64,000 nucleotides of DNA from Deferribacter abyssi (lineage in GTDB: Bacteria > Chrysiogenota > Deferribacteres > Deferribacterales > Deferribacteraceae). The notes under the pieces were generated by a model. The model searched no databases. It was not told the DNA's origin and worked only from the letters and a program-made list of their open reading frames with translations. The DNA lies in the NCBI RefSeq assembly GCF_049472655.1, contig NZ_JAQNCS010000009.1, positions 1 to 64,000 on the forward strand, in the 5' to 3' direction. Positions 23,787 through 33,384 of this stretch are shown in pieces. The position numbers and the translations under genes were made by a program. How positions within the stretch are numbered: the stretch's first letter is position 1; each line of letters opens with the position of its first letter.

Positions 23787-24200
23787 TCAATTTAGCAACT
23801 CATCTACATTTTTATCAATATCAATATAAAATTTACGATTCTCTATAAGAGTCACCAACAATGTTTGTTTAACCATCTCCACATCCACTTTGATGTCACT
23901 TTCCATACATCTATCAACCACTTCTTCTATAATCATTAAATCAACAGTCCCACTAAGCTGTAATTTCTGAATATATTGCATAGCATCTTCACTAAATTTA
24001 TCCTTTTCTGATGGAGAAAAATATCTTATCCCGTTAATTTCACTAAAATTACCAAAATCAAGAAAGGCTAACGCTTGCCTGACTTCATACTCTTCAAATC
24101 CTGAATTGTATAGCATATCAGTAATACCAATCTCATCTATATTATCGTAAGCCTCTACAAAATCCATAATTAAATTCAATGCAATTAGTATTTTATCCAT
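23787..24200 (-). CDS. smg: Smg family protein (DUF494)
   Basis: A 137-residue, mostly helical, acidic protein. Its pattern (LNLIMDFVEAY, GFEEYEVRQALAFLD, IRYFSPSEKDKFS, LIENRKF) matches the Smg/DUF494 family, found beside dprA and topA in E. coli and relatives, as here. The molecular function is not established. It overlaps dprA by one base, so both are in one operon. Confidence 0.85.
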   Translation of the reverse strand: MDKILIALNLIMDFVEAYDNIDEIGITDMLYNSGFEEYEVRQALAFLDFGNFSEINGIRYFSPSEKDKFSEDAMQYIQKLQLSGTVDLMIIEEVVDRCMESDIKVDVEMVKQTLLVTLIENRKFYIDIDKNVDELLN

Positions 24201-25303
24201 TAAACTCTCCCAATATTATATTTGCCATTTATATCAAGGTTTAATAAACCCCTTAATTCCATTTCACTCAGCTTATTCATAATCTCCACTAAATCTCGTC
24301 CCGTTTCAACACATATTTCATCTATACTTTTTGGTGATTCAGCAATAAGTTGATAGATAAGCTTTTCAAAATCATCATTAAAATTTATATTATTGTCATT
24401 AATATTTTTGTCAATCATTTTCAAAGATTCTACATGTTTAACCAGTTCTTCTACTACATCATAATAATTTTCAACAAGTTTTGCACCTTCCTTAATCAGC
24501 TTATTAGTGCCACAATTTTTTTCTTCAGGCCATGATGGAACTGCGAATACCTCTCTATTTTCTTCCATTGCAAGTCTTGCAGTAATTAACGAACCACTTT
24601 TTTCTGCTGCCTCTACCACTATCACTCCATAACTCATCCCAGCAATAATTCTATTTCTTCGAGGAAAATTGTATGCATCAGGTTTAGTATCCAAAAAAAA
24701 CTCTGAAACAATACAACCTTTTTTAATAATTTCTTTAAAATATTTTTTATTTGACTCAGGATATACATACAAAAAACCATTCCCAAAAACAGCAGTTGTT
24801 TTCCCTTTCTTTATTGCACCAAGATGAGCAGCTATATCTATACCTACAGCGAAACCACTTACTATATTTAATCCCAACTCTGCTAAATCCTGAGCTAGTT
24901 TCATTGTAAAATTAACAGCTTTTTTACTAGCTTTTCTAGAACCCACAATGGCTACTGATGGCATTTTAAAAATTTCATAATTTCCAAGACAATAAAGATA
25001 AGCAGGCGGAGAATTTATCTCTCTTAAAAGAGATGGATAAAACTCATCCTCTAATGTTAATATTTTAATAGAGTATTTTTTTACTTTCTCCAACTCACTA
25101 CTTACAAAATCTAGATCAGTATTTTCCATTTTAATCAAAGAGGCAATATGCTCTCCAACGACATCCACTAATTTTGTTTTATCAATCTCAAATATACCAT
25201 CTAAACTCGCAAATTTCTTATATAAAGCAAATATGGAACTATCGGAAACCCCTTTTATAGTCTTTAATAAAAGATAATTTCTTACTGTTTCTTTATTAGT
25301 CAT
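24200..25303 (-). CDS. dprA: DNA processing protein DprA (Smf)
   Basis: A 367-residue protein that loads RecA onto incoming single-stranded DNA during natural transformation. A SAM-like N-terminal region (residues 1-70) precedes the Rossmann-fold core with GSRKAS, SGFAVGIDIAAH, FGNGFLYVYPESN, PRRNRIIAGMS and EKSGSLITARLA, all DprA hallmarks. The last 60 residues are a winged-helix domain. The gene is complete; no other competence gene is visible here, and radA is 2 kb upstream in the same gene series. Confidence 0.95.
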   Translation of the reverse strand: MTNKETVRNYLLLKTIKGVSDSSIFALYKKFASLDGIFEIDKTKLVDVVGEHIASLIKMENTDLDFVSSELEKVKKYSIKILTLEDEFYPSLLREINSPPAYLYCLGNYEIFKMPSVAIVGSRKASKKAVNFTMKLAQDLAELGLNIVSGFAVGIDIAAHLGAIKKGKTTAVFGNGFLYVYPESNKKYFKEIIKKGCIVSEFFLDTKPDAYNFPRRNRIIAGMSYGVIVVEAAEKSGSLITARLAMEENREVFAVPSWPEEKNCGTNKLIKEGAKLVENYYDVVEELVKHVESLKMIDKNINDNNINFNDDFEKLIYQLIAESPKSIDEICVETGRDLVEIMNKLSEMELRGLLNLDINGKYNIGRV

Positions 25304-25344
25304 AAATTACCTAAATTACAAACAAACTTTAAATATCAAACTTA

Positions 25345-26430
25345 CTATAAATTTTTTAAAAGTACTAACCAAAAGTTAACAGCATAATCAATAACCCTAT
25401 CTGGAACTTTGAAATTTATATTATGCAAAGGTATTATTTCATCACTCTCCTTTATACCAAGCCTTACAAAAAGACCCGGAATTCTTTCCTGGTAGAGTGA
25501 AAAATCCTCACCCCCCATACTTTTTTGAATATCAGATACATATCTAATACCATTTTTATCACAAATCTTTTGAATATTATTTGTTAATATTTCATCATTT
25601 ATCACAGGAGGTGTTCCCTCCTTTATATCCACGTCTATTTTTATATCGTAAAATCTCGATACTGACTCTGCACATTTTTTTAACTCGTCCATTAAAAAAC
25701 TTTTAAGCTCTTTATCAAAATATCTGAAAGTACCCAAAATTTTCAATCTATCTGACAAAATATTACCTGCTGTTCCACCTTCTATCTTACCAAAAGTAAT
25801 TAATTTCTCTTTCAACGGATCAATCTTCCTTGATACAATCTTTTGAGCCATATTTATAAAGTCTGCCGCAGCCACAATAAGATCATTTCCAAGATGAGGA
25901 TATGCTCCATGAGTGCTTTTACCTTTAAAATCCACTTCAAAATGATTAGAGCCTGCCATCAACTCTCCAGGTTTTATTCCCATAACACCAAGCTCAATAT
26001 CAGGATCCACATGAAGGCCATAAATCTCATCTACTCCATCAAGCCCACCCTCTCCTATAATCACTTTTGCACCTGATACTATTTCTTCAGCAGGTTGGAA
26101 AATATATCTAAGATTTACATTTAATTTTATTTTTTTATTAACAATCTCGTAAAGAGTAAACAAAAGAGCTGTAGTATGAAGATGATGACCGCAAAGATGC
26201 CTGCACTCTGTTTTTTCAGTATTTATGGGTAAAGCATCAATATCAGCTCTTATAGCAACAGTTTTTTTTGCATTAAAATTAATAGTTCCAAAACAGCCTG
26301 TCTTAAGTCTTTTATCAATACCAATATTTATATTCTTTAAGAATCTTATAATATAGTCTGTAGTCTTATACTCTTTAAACGAAGGTTCTGCAAGTGACTC
26401 TAAATCATGTAATACTTTATATTTATCCAA
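25345..26430 (-). CDS. M20D family amidohydrolase/peptidase
   Basis: A 361-residue metal-dependent hydrolase of the kind that removes N-acyl groups from amino acids or hippurate-like amides. Family landmarks: AIRADIDALPI, LCGHHLHTTALL (metal-binding Cys and His), IFQPAEE (catalytic/metal Glu pair), GLHVDPD, KGKSTHGAYPHLG (dimer domain) and MGGEDFSLY. The usual CGHDxHT is CGHHLHT here; the ligand Cys and His remain but the Asp is His. No signal peptide. It lies 12 bp after fabI. Substrate cannot be predicted. Confidence 0.88.
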   Translation of the reverse strand: MDKYKVLHDLESLAEPSFKEYKTTDYIIRFLKNINIGIDKRLKTGCFGTINFNAKKTVAIRADIDALPINTEKTECRHLCGHHLHTTALLFTLYEIVNKKIKLNVNLRYIFQPAEEIVSGAKVIIGEGGLDGVDEIYGLHVDPDIELGVMGIKPGELMAGSNHFEVDFKGKSTHGAYPHLGNDLIVAAADFINMAQKIVSRKIDPLKEKLITFGKIEGGTAGNILSDRLKILGTFRYFDKELKSFLMDELKKCAESVSRFYDIKIDVDIKEGTPPVINDEILTNNIQKICDKNGIRYVSDIQKSMGGEDFSLYQERIPGLFVRLGIKESDEIIPLHNINFKVPDRVIDYAVNFWLVLLKNL

Positions 26431-26442
26431 TCATTCCTCCAC

Positions 26443-27210
26443 TTATAATCCAAGAATATTGTATCCACTATCAACATATAAAATCTCACCTGTTACACCA
26501 CTTGCCATATCGCTACAAAGAAACAATGTGGCCTTTGCTACATCCTCTTGAGTAATATTTCTCTTTAATGGTGCTTTCTCTTCGATAAGTGAGAGTATCG
26601 TTCTAAAACCTGATATACCACTTGCAGCCAAAGTTTTTATTGGACCTGCAGAAATGGCATTTACCCTAATCTTCTTCTCACCAAGTTCATAAGCTAAATA
26701 TCTCATAGAAGACTCAAGTGCAGCTTTAGCTACCCCCATCACATTATAATTTTTTACAACTTTCACTGAGCCATAATATGTCATAGTAACAATAGAACCG
26801 CCTTCGTTCATCAAAGGCTCTGACAATTTTGATAATTTCACAAGAGAATACGCACTTATTTCCATCGCCTTAAGAAAACCTTCTTTACTTGTATCAACAA
26901 ATCTCCCCTTCAGATCTTCTGCTGGAGCATATGCAACAGAATGAATGAGAATATCAAATTTTCCAAACTCCTTCCTCACTACATCAAAAGTGTTTAGTAA
27001 TTCATCTTCTTTCGTCACATCACATTTTACGCAAAATTTCCCACCAAGCTCCTGAGATATGGGCTCAACCCTTCTTTTAAGTGCATCACCAGCATACGTA
27101 AAGCCAAGCTCAGCTCCTTCCTCTTTAAATTTTTTTGCAATTGCATAGGCAATAGATTTATTGTTTGCCACACCAAAAATCAATGCTTTTTTCCCTGAAA
27201 GTAATCCCAT
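26443..27210 (-). CDS. fabI: Enoyl-[acyl-carrier-protein] reductase FabI
   Basis: A 255-residue NADH-dependent short-chain reductase that carries out the last step of fatty-acid elongation. GLLSGKKALIFGVANNKSIA is the FabI-type dinucleotide site, HSVAYAP follows, and the catalytic pair is in YYGSVKVVKNYNVMGVAKAAL (Tyr-x6-Lys). IKTLAASGI and GEILYVDSGYNILG complete the family pattern. The Shine-Dalgarno (AGGAGG) lies in the loop of a 6-bp hairpin directly before the ATG. Other fab genes are not in the window. Confidence 0.96.
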   Translation of the reverse strand: MGLLSGKKALIFGVANNKSIAYAIAKKFKEEGAELGFTYAGDALKRRVEPISQELGGKFCVKCDVTKEDELLNTFDVVRKEFGKFDILIHSVAYAPAEDLKGRFVDTSKEGFLKAMEISAYSLVKLSKLSEPLMNEGGSIVTMTYYGSVKVVKNYNVMGVAKAALESSMRYLAYELGEKKIRVNAISAGPIKTLAASGISGFRTILSLIEEKAPLKRNITQEDVAKATLFLCSDMASGVTGEILYVDSGYNILGL

Positions 27211-27228
27211 AATAACCTCCTAGTTATT
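27211..27228 (-). promoter_or_regulatory. Hairpin presenting the fabI Shine-Dalgarno
   Basis: On the minus strand AATAAC, loop TAGGAG, GTTATT, ending directly before the fabI ATG. The loop holds most of the AGGAGG. Six base pairs of mainly A-T are weak, so this may favour or mildly tune initiation. Function inferred only. Confidence 0.35.
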
Positions 27229-27285
27229 TTGTGTAAGGAAATGTGCAGGTAAAAGTATAAGGAGGAAACCCCTACACATTCACAC
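27229..27285. repeat. Imperfect inverted repeat, GT-rich, between radA and fabI
   Basis: TGTAAGGAAATGTGCAGGT near the left end and ACCCCTACACATTCACACTTACA near the right are partly complementary, with a short insertion. Wording resembles the GT-rich repeats at 11903 and 14082. It may end radA transcription; function unknown. Confidence 0.35.
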
Positions 27286-27292
27286 TTACAAA

Positions 27293-28618
27293 TCATATAT
27301 AATTTATCAGCTCATTTATATTGTTGATACTGATAACTTCAACACTAAACTCTGAAATATCATTCATCTTAGTAACAATTTTTTTAAATCCATAACGTTC
27401 AGCTTCTTTGAGGCGCAAATTCATAGAAAAAGGAGTTCTAATTTCTCCTGTCAATCCCACCTCTCCTAAGAAAATTATATCCTGTTCAAAAGGGATATCT
27501 TTAAAAGATGAAATTACAGCAGCACAAACAGCTAAATCTACTGATGGTTCAGTAATTCTCAATCCACCAACAACGTTTAAATAAACATCACAGCTTGAAA
27601 GATTAAAACCACACTTTTTTTCTAGTATAGCTAAAAGCATGTTCAACCTATTCATATCAAAACCAGTAACATTTCTTCTAGGATAATTAAAGTATGTATG
27701 AGAAACAAGTGCCTGAATTTCTACCAAAAAAGCTCTCGAGCCCTCCATTACAACAGTTATTGCTCTCCCACTTGCTTTTAAATTATCATTCACTAATGTC
27801 CTATTTGTATATTCTCTAAGTCCATATTCAGACATCTCAAAGATTCCAATTTCATTGGTAGAACCGAATCTATTTTTGACAGCTCTCAAAATTCTTAAGC
27901 CTCTATCGTAATCTCCCTCAAAATAAAGAACTGTATCTACCAAGTGTTCCAAAACCTTCGGCCCAGCAATTGCTCCATCTTTAGTAACTTGTCCAATTAT
28001 AAAAATTGAAGTCCCATTTTTTTTTGCCACTTCTACAAGCTTATGAGTAACAAATTTTACCTGACTTACAGTCCCTGCAGCAGAGTTTAATTCATCTGAA
28101 TAAATAGTCTGAATAGAATCAATGATAGCCACATCCGGTTGTTCTCTTCGAAGAATTTCATATATTGCTTCAAAACTGTTAGTAGCTGAAAAATAAACAT
28201 CACCTTCTGTCAAATTAAGTCTCTCACCTCTCATCCTCAACTGGGGCAACGATTCTTCTCCACTAAAATAAAAAACTTTTTTACCATTACTTCCAATATA
28301 ATAAGATATTTGTAACATAATTGTAGATTTACCTATTCCGGGCTCACCTCCTATCAATACAACGCCCCCTTTAACAACTCCACCACCCAACACCTGATCA
28401 AACTCTTTTATACCACTTGAATATCTCTCAACTTCAACACCTTTTACTTCCACAAGCTTTTTCAACTCTATTTTTTCAACTAATTTGTTATTATTTTTTT
28501 TAACATCAGTCTCTTCTAAAAAAGAATTCCAACTACCACACTCACTACATCTACCTATCCATTTAGGAGTTTTATAACCACAGTTTTGACAGATGAAATA
28601 TGTTTTACTCTTTTTCAT
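27293..28618 (-). CDS. radA: DNA repair protein RadA (Sms)
   Basis: A 441-residue RecA-like ATPase that drives branch migration during recombination and transformation. N-terminal C4 zinc finger CQNCGYKTPKWIGRCSECGSW (Cys pairs at residues 10/13 and 24/27), Walker A GGEPGIGKST, the RadA motif KNRFGSTNEIG, and a C-terminal Lon-protease-like domain (GLRITEPSVDLAVCAAVISS, LGEVGLTGEIR). Length is normal. It overlaps ruvB by 14 bp and forms a repair block with ruvB. Confidence 0.97.
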   Translation of the reverse strand: MKKSKTYFICQNCGYKTPKWIGRCSECGSWNSFLEETDVKKNNNKLVEKIELKKLVEVKGVEVERYSSGIKEFDQVLGGGVVKGGVVLIGGEPGIGKSTIMLQISYYIGSNGKKVFYFSGEESLPQLRMRGERLNLTEGDVYFSATNSFEAIYEILRREQPDVAIIDSIQTIYSDELNSAAGTVSQVKFVTHKLVEVAKKNGTSIFIIGQVTKDGAIAGPKVLEHLVDTVLYFEGDYDRGLRILRAVKNRFGSTNEIGIFEMSEYGLREYTNRTLVNDNLKASGRAITVVMEGSRAFLVEIQALVSHTYFNYPRRNVTGFDMNRLNMLLAILEKKCGFNLSSCDVYLNVVGGLRITEPSVDLAVCAAVISSFKDIPFEQDIIFLGEVGLTGEIRTPFSMNLRLKEAERYGFKKIVTKMNDISEFSVEVISINNINELINYI

Positions 28619-29636
28619 TTAAAAACTCTTCAATTGTCATTTGATACCCTTTAAACGGAATATTTAAGTGTTCATAAGCAAGTTGTGTTACCACTCTACC
28701 TCTAGGAGTTTTTTTAATAAAACCTTTATATATTAAATATGGCTCAATCACATCTTCTAATGTATCTTTTTCTTCGGAAAGTGTAGCAGATAACGTATCA
28801 ATCCCCACTGGACCTCCGTTATACTTTTCAATAATAGCAAGTAAAAACCTTCTATCATTCACATCTAATCCTTTACTATCGATCTCTAGTCTGTTCAATC
28901 CAAAATCTGCAATCTCCTTAGTAATAACCCCATCATTCATAATTTCAGCAAAATCTCTGATTCTTCTTAAAATTCTGTGTGCAATTCTTGGAGTCCCTCT
29001 ACATCTTGACGCAATAACCGAAGCAGCTTCTACATCAATGGTTACATCTAAAACCCTCGCTCCTCGCATAACTATTTTTTTTAAATCCTCTTCATCATAA
29101 AACTCAAGGCGAAAAATCATACCAAACCTATCTCTCAAAGGTGAAGTAAGTAAACCAGCCCTTGTAGTTGCTCCAATAAGTGTAAATTTTGGTAAATCTA
29201 TTTTAATTGTTCTGGCTGCCGGTCCTTGTCCAACAATTATATCAAGTTTGTAATCTTCCATAGCTGGATAAAGGATTTCTTCCACAGAAGAATGCAATCT
29301 ATGAATCTCATCAATAAACAGCACATCCCCTTCTGCCAAATTAGTCAAAACTGCTGCTAAGTCACCAGGTTTTTCTATCGTAGGACCACTAGTAGCTTTT
29401 ATACTTACACCAAGCTCATTGGCAATAATATGAGCCAATGTTGTCTTACCAAGTCCAGGAGGACCATATATAAGACAGTGATCCAGACTATCCCCTCTTT
29501 TCTTTGCAGCTTCTACAAATATCTTAAGGTTTTCAATAATCTTTTTCTGACCTATATAGTCAGAAAAAGATTGAGGTCTAATTTTTATGTTTTCTTTGTC
29601 TTCTTCTCTTCTTTCTTTATCAAAGATATTTTCCAT
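28605..29636 (-). CDS. ruvB: Holliday junction helicase motor RuvB
   Basis: A 343-residue AAA+ ATPase, the motor of RuvAB branch migration. RPQSFSDYIGQ, Walker A GPPGLGKTT, Walker B LFIDEIHRL, sensor I GATTRAGLLTSPLRDRFG, arginine finger region PRIAHRILRRIRDFA, and the C-terminal winged helix GGPVGIDTLSATLSEE ... TPRGR. ruvA and ruvC are not adjacent. One-base overlap with the upstream HD gene, 14-bp overlap with radA. Confidence 0.97.
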   Translation of the reverse strand: MENIFDKERREEDKENIKIRPQSFSDYIGQKKIIENLKIFVEAAKKRGDSLDHCLIYGPPGLGKTTLAHIIANELGVSIKATSGPTIEKPGDLAAVLTNLAEGDVLFIDEIHRLHSSVEEILYPAMEDYKLDIIVGQGPAARTIKIDLPKFTLIGATTRAGLLTSPLRDRFGMIFRLEFYDEEDLKKIVMRGARVLDVTIDVEAASVIASRCRGTPRIAHRILRRIRDFAEIMNDGVITKEIADFGLNRLEIDSKGLDVNDRRFLLAIIEKYNGGPVGIDTLSATLSEEKDTLEDVIEPYLIYKGFIKKTPRGRVVTQLAYEHLNIPFKGYQMTIEEFLNEKE

Positions 29637-30193
29637 TAAACACCTAGTACTTTAGCATTTTTACTCAATGCTTCAATAAGAAATGAAATATGTTCATCTA
29701 AATCAACTCCAAGCTCTTTTACTCCTTTAAAAATATCATCTCTATTAACTCCCCGTGCAAAAGACTTATCTTTCAGCTTCTTTTTAACACTTTTTACTTT
29801 CACATTTGCTATCTTCTTGTCTGGTCTTACGTAAGCACAGGCTAACAGAAAACCACACAACTCATCCACTGCAAAAAGTGTTTTAGCCATCAATGTCTTT
29901 CTCTCAACTCCTGTATAATCAGCATGACCAAGTATTGCTTCTACAATATCATCTGGGTATCCCATCTCTTTAAGAATTTCCGCTCCTTTAAAAGGATGTT
30001 CCTTTGTTGAAGGATATTTTTCATAATCAAAATCATGCAGTAAGCCCACTATTCCCCACTTTTCTATATCTTCATTAAATTTTTCAGCATAAGCTTTCAT
30101 AGCTGTCTCCACAGCTAGCGCATGTTTTATCAAACTTTCTGATTTTGTATACTTGGTCAATAAATCATATGCTTTTTCTCTACTCAACTCCAT
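29636..30193 (-). CDS. HD-domain metal-dependent hydrolase
   Basis: A 185-residue cytoplasmic protein of the HDIG type. Metal-binding residues are visible as H in LIKHALAVE, HD in GLLHDFDYEKYP, H in KEHPFKGAEIL and H in ILGHADY. Such proteins hydrolyse phosphate esters of nucleotides or act on uncharacterised phosphorylated substrates; the substrate is not predictable. It overlaps lgt by 14 bp and ruvB by one base. Fits the common short HDIG family found beside housekeeping genes. Confidence 0.85.
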   Translation of the reverse strand: MELSREKAYDLLTKYTKSESLIKHALAVETAMKAYAEKFNEDIEKWGIVGLLHDFDYEKYPSTKEHPFKGAEILKEMGYPDDIVEAILGHADYTGVERKTLMAKTLFAVDELCGFLLACAYVRPDKKIANVKVKSVKKKLKDKSFARGVNRDDIFKGVKELGVDLDEHISFLIEALSKNAKVLGV

Positions 30194-31133
30194 TTTTATA
30201 CCCCCTAAAAACTAATATAGAACCAATAATTATCATTACAAAACTTGCCAAATGTGGTGCCCTAAAGTATCCAACCATTAGATCATCTGCTCTAAAAAAA
30301 GTAACAAAACCTCTAATAACTCCATAAAAAATAAGATATAAACCAGCAATAATACCTTTTCCAATATTTTTATTATCTTTCCAAAATAAAAGTAAAATAA
30401 AAGCTCCAATGAAATTTAAAATCATTTCATAAAAAAAAGTAGGGTGTACCGGCAGCGTGCCAAAATCCTGATATGCAGGTGGATTATATTTAGGTGGGAA
30501 ACTAATTCCCCAGGGCACATATTCTTTCAATTGATAAACTTTATTGTGAAACTCAACTGTTAACTCACCTTTCTCTTTAATAAAAACCATTAGTTTCGAA
30601 ACTTCCTCAGGAGTATTTCTTAACCCAAAGCTACTTAAAACCTGCTGCCAAAATTCTGGAAAGACATTTTTCATTCTAAAAATTATGGACGGTGGTGTAA
30701 TAGTAGGAACTCCATGAGCCTCACCATTTGCAAAATTTCCAAATCTTCCAATACCTTGAGAAAGCAACAAAAACGGTAGAGCTAAATCACCAAACTGCAA
30801 TAATTTAATCCCTTTACTTTTACAATAAAAATATGCTGTAAGTATTCCACCTATAATCCCTCCATGAATTGCAAGCCCTCCATGCCAAACAGCAATAATT
30901 TCCTTAGGATATCTACTATAAAAATCCCATTTTAAAAGAACATAATAAAATCTTGCTCCAACAATTGCACCAATAAAAGTTACAATAATAATGTTTTCAA
31001 TCAACTCTGAGTCAAAACCAAGTTTTTGACCTTTCTTTTTGACGAAATATATCGTGATCAAAATCCCTATTAAATACATTAAACTGTAAACTCTAAGCTC
31101 AAATGTTCCTATTTTAAACAAATATGGAAACAT
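30180..31133 (-). CDS. lgt: Prolipoprotein diacylglyceryl transferase Lgt
   Basis: A 317-residue inner-membrane enzyme that attaches diacylglycerol to the lipobox cysteine of prolipoproteins. Seven hydrophobic segments can be seen. The Lgt signature GRFGNFANGEAHG (Arg, Asn, Glu conserved) and the early HGGLAIHGGIIGG (catalytic His region) are present. An insert of about 50 residues after the signature (KMVFPEFW... EYVPWGISFPPKYN) makes it a little longer than E. coli Lgt (291). It serves the lipoproteins seen in this window. Start codon abuts the EamA stop (TAAATG). Confidence 0.96.
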   Translation of the reverse strand: MFPYLFKIGTFELRVYSLMYLIGILITIYFVKKKGQKLGFDSELIENIIIVTFIGAIVGARFYYVLLKWDFYSRYPKEIIAVWHGGLAIHGGIIGGILTAYFYCKSKGIKLLQFGDLALPFLLLSQGIGRFGNFANGEAHGVPTITPPSIIFRMKNVFPEFWQQVLSSFGLRNTPEEVSKLMVFIKEKGELTVEFHNKVYQLKEYVPWGISFPPKYNPPAYQDFGTLPVHPTFFYEMILNFIGAFILLLFWKDNKNIGKGIIAGLYLIFYGVIRGFVTFFRADDLMVGYFRAPHLASFVMIIIGSILVFRGYKNGVE

Positions 31134-32015
31134 TTACTTTTTCCCCTTTCTAGAAGCTATTATAATTGCTGCAAATATAAGAATTATCCCTATAAATTTG
31201 TATTTGTCAATAGACTCACCAAATATTAAATAAGCTAGAATTGATCCAATTACCGGTTCACCTAACGTTATAATTGCTACCATACTCGTCTTTAAATATT
31301 TAAGTGCCCAATTAAAAGATGTATGTCCCAGGTTTTGAGACACTAAAGCAAGTAATACCATAAAAATATACGATCTTAGCTCATAGCCTGTAAAAGGAAT
31401 TTGCAAAACCAAAGATACTATTAAAAGAAAAACAGCTGCAACAGTATAAACAAGTACAATGTAGCTCATAATATCCATTCTCTCTCGTAAATGACTACCA
31501 ATAAGAAAATACAAACTCACAAAGAATGCAGCCATAATGGCAAAACCATCTCCAATTAACGCATTCTCACCAAACCTAACTTCAAAATTGGCATCTCCAA
31601 AAGCTAGAACGGCAGAACCTGCTATTGCAAAAACAATAGCAATTATAATCTCTTTGTCTTGCTTTTCTTTCAATATAAGATAAGATACAATTGATACAAA
31701 AATGGGTCCTGTAGAAAGCAGTACAAGACTACTTGCCACAGAGGTATATTTTAATGACTGTAACCATGCAATGAAATGTAGACTTAAAAATACTCCACCA
31801 AAAAAACCAAAAATAAAATCTTTTTTTTGAAACTTAAACCTCTCTTTATTCTTTCTAAAGTAAAGAATGTTTAAAATAGTTGATGCAATAACCAATCTGT
31901 AGGTTGCAATCATTATTGCAGGTACATCATCACAAAATCTAACAAATATTGCCGCAAAAGATACAGAAATAATACCCAACATAAGTACAAAATATACTTT
32001 AATCATCACCTTCAC
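31134..32015 (-). CDS. EamA/DMT family transporter (second of two)
   Basis: A 293-residue inner-membrane protein with ten hydrophobic segments in two five-helix halves, each an EamA domain (MLGIISVSFAAIFVRFCDDVP, ALVSQNLGHTSFNWALKYLK, EPVIGSILAYLIFGE). DMT exporters move metabolites such as amino acids or nucleotides. Substrate unknown. It overlaps the preceding EamA gene by 17 bp, and ends in a lysine-rich tail. Confidence 0.88.
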   Translation of the reverse strand: MKVMIKVYFVLMLGIISVSFAAIFVRFCDDVPAIMIATYRLVIASTILNILYFRKNKERFKFQKKDFIFGFFGGVFLSLHFIAWLQSLKYTSVASSLVLLSTGPIFVSIVSYLILKEKQDKEIIIAIVFAIAGSAVLAFGDANFEVRFGENALIGDGFAIMAAFFVSLYFLIGSHLRERMDIMSYIVLVYTVAAVFLLIVSLVLQIPFTGYELRSYIFMVLLALVSQNLGHTSFNWALKYLKTSMVAIITLGEPVIGSILAYLIFGESIDKYKFIGIILIFAAIIIASRKGKK

Positions 32016-32889
32016 CTTTTAAAATATATGAACCCACCTCAGAAATTATGATAGAAAAAATTATAAATACTGAACCAATGTATTGATGGAATGTTAAAAT
32101 TTCTTTGCCAATCAAATAACCAAAAAATGCAGAAGAAACCGGCTCAAAAGTAAAAATTATGGCTGCTTTTGTAGGAGTGGTATATTTTTGCATAGCTGTT
32201 TGAATAAGAAATGCCACTACAGTTGCAAAAACTCCTGTCAAAACAACAGCAAAAATGACATTTTTACTAAATATAATTTCATTTGCACTATCCATAAAAG
32301 ATATTGATATTACTAATGAAAGTAAAAATACAATGAACAGTTGAACAAAAGTAAGAGCCATAACATCATAAGTTTTAGAATACCTATCTATCATAATTAT
32401 ATGTAAACCAATAAAAAAAGCATTTAGTATAAGGTATATTACTCCAATGTTGATATTAAAATCACCACCATTGTAAGATATAAGTATCAATCCTAAAAAT
32501 GCTAAAAACACACCCATCATAGAAGTTTTTTTAGGAAATTGCTTTAAAATTACCATACTTAAAAAAGGCACAAAAATTACATATAAACCTGTTAAAAAAC
32601 CTGCAATAGATGCTAAAGTATATTTTAAGCCTAGAGTCTGAAAAGCAAAAGTTGCAAAAAGAAGCAATCCTAAAATCGTGCCGGGAATAAAAGAGTCTTT
32701 CACATCCTTAAATTTTCTAACAATCAAGAAAAACATTAAAACCGTCGCAAGTCCAAATCTTAATGTAAGAAAATTAAATACATCTATCTCTTCTAATGCC
32801 TCTTTCACAATAATAAAAGTGGAACCCCATATTAAACTTATAAAAATTAACGATAAATCTGCAAAATATTCTTTTATTTTACCTCTCAT
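31999..32889 (-). CDS. EamA/DMT family transporter (first of two)
   Basis: A 296-residue inner-membrane protein, ten hydrophobic segments, two EamA halves (LIWGSTFIIVKEALE, FAFQTLGLKYTLASIAGFLTGL, EPVSSAFFGYLIGKEIL). It is first in the minus-strand series that runs through lgt, ruvB and radA. Only distantly alike to the second copy. The pair may form a heterodimeric exporter, as tandem EamA genes sometimes do, but this is a guess. AGGGGATC stands before the ATG. Confidence 0.88.
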   Translation of the reverse strand: MRGKIKEYFADLSLIFISLIWGSTFIIVKEALEEIDVFNFLTLRFGLATVLMFFLIVRKFKDVKDSFIPGTILGLLLFATFAFQTLGLKYTLASIAGFLTGLYVIFVPFLSMVILKQFPKKTSMMGVFLAFLGLILISYNGGDFNINIGVIYLILNAFFIGLHIIMIDRYSKTYDVMALTFVQLFIVFLLSLVISISFMDSANEIIFSKNVIFAVVLTGVFATVVAFLIQTAMQKYTTPTKAAIIFTFEPVSSAFFGYLIGKEILTFHQYIGSVFIIFSIIISEVGSYILKGEGDD

Positions 32890-33333
32890 TTTACAAGATC
32901 CCCTTATATAATCTTATATAATGTTGTTTATCTTTAAATTTATATTAAATCTTTAACATAGAATTATATTTTATTCTACTCAATATGAAAATTAAATTGT
33001 ATACACCTTTTTTGAAATCTATATAATAACTATAAAAAATATTAAAATGATCTATTTCATGATTTTATAAGCGAAGCATTCTTTTTTAATTCTTTGATAA
33101 AAAAATTTTTTAAAAACAGATATTCATTGCTGACATTTAGCTCTTACTTTTCTAATTAAGACTAAATTAGTTTGTAATACTCAATGATAATTTATGATTT
33201 CACGATTCCAAAATCTTTATTATTCATCTTAATACTCCAAAAAGAAAATGACTATTCATTTATTTTATAACACCATAACATTTATATAACAATATAACCT
33301 ATTTAAAAATAACTTAAAATTCTGCATTAAAAC

Positions 33334-33361
33334 TTGACATAACAATTATTATTCATAAAAT
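33334..33361 (+). promoter_or_regulatory. Promoter of pta-ackA
   Basis: TTGACA (33334-33339), 16-bp spacer, TAAAAT (33356-33361). Start expected near 33368, so the leader would be about 28 bases. Confidence 0.65.
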
Positions 33362-33368
33362 AAAATAT

Positions 33369-33384
33369 GATTTTATTTAAAATC
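33369..33384 (+). other. 5'-terminal stem-loop in the pta leader
   Basis: GATTTTA, two T bases, TAAAATC: a 7-bp inverted repeat that begins at the predicted 5' end of the transcript and ends immediately before AGGAGG (33385-33390). A 5'-end hairpin of this kind often shields an mRNA from decay. Function inferred. Confidence 0.45.
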
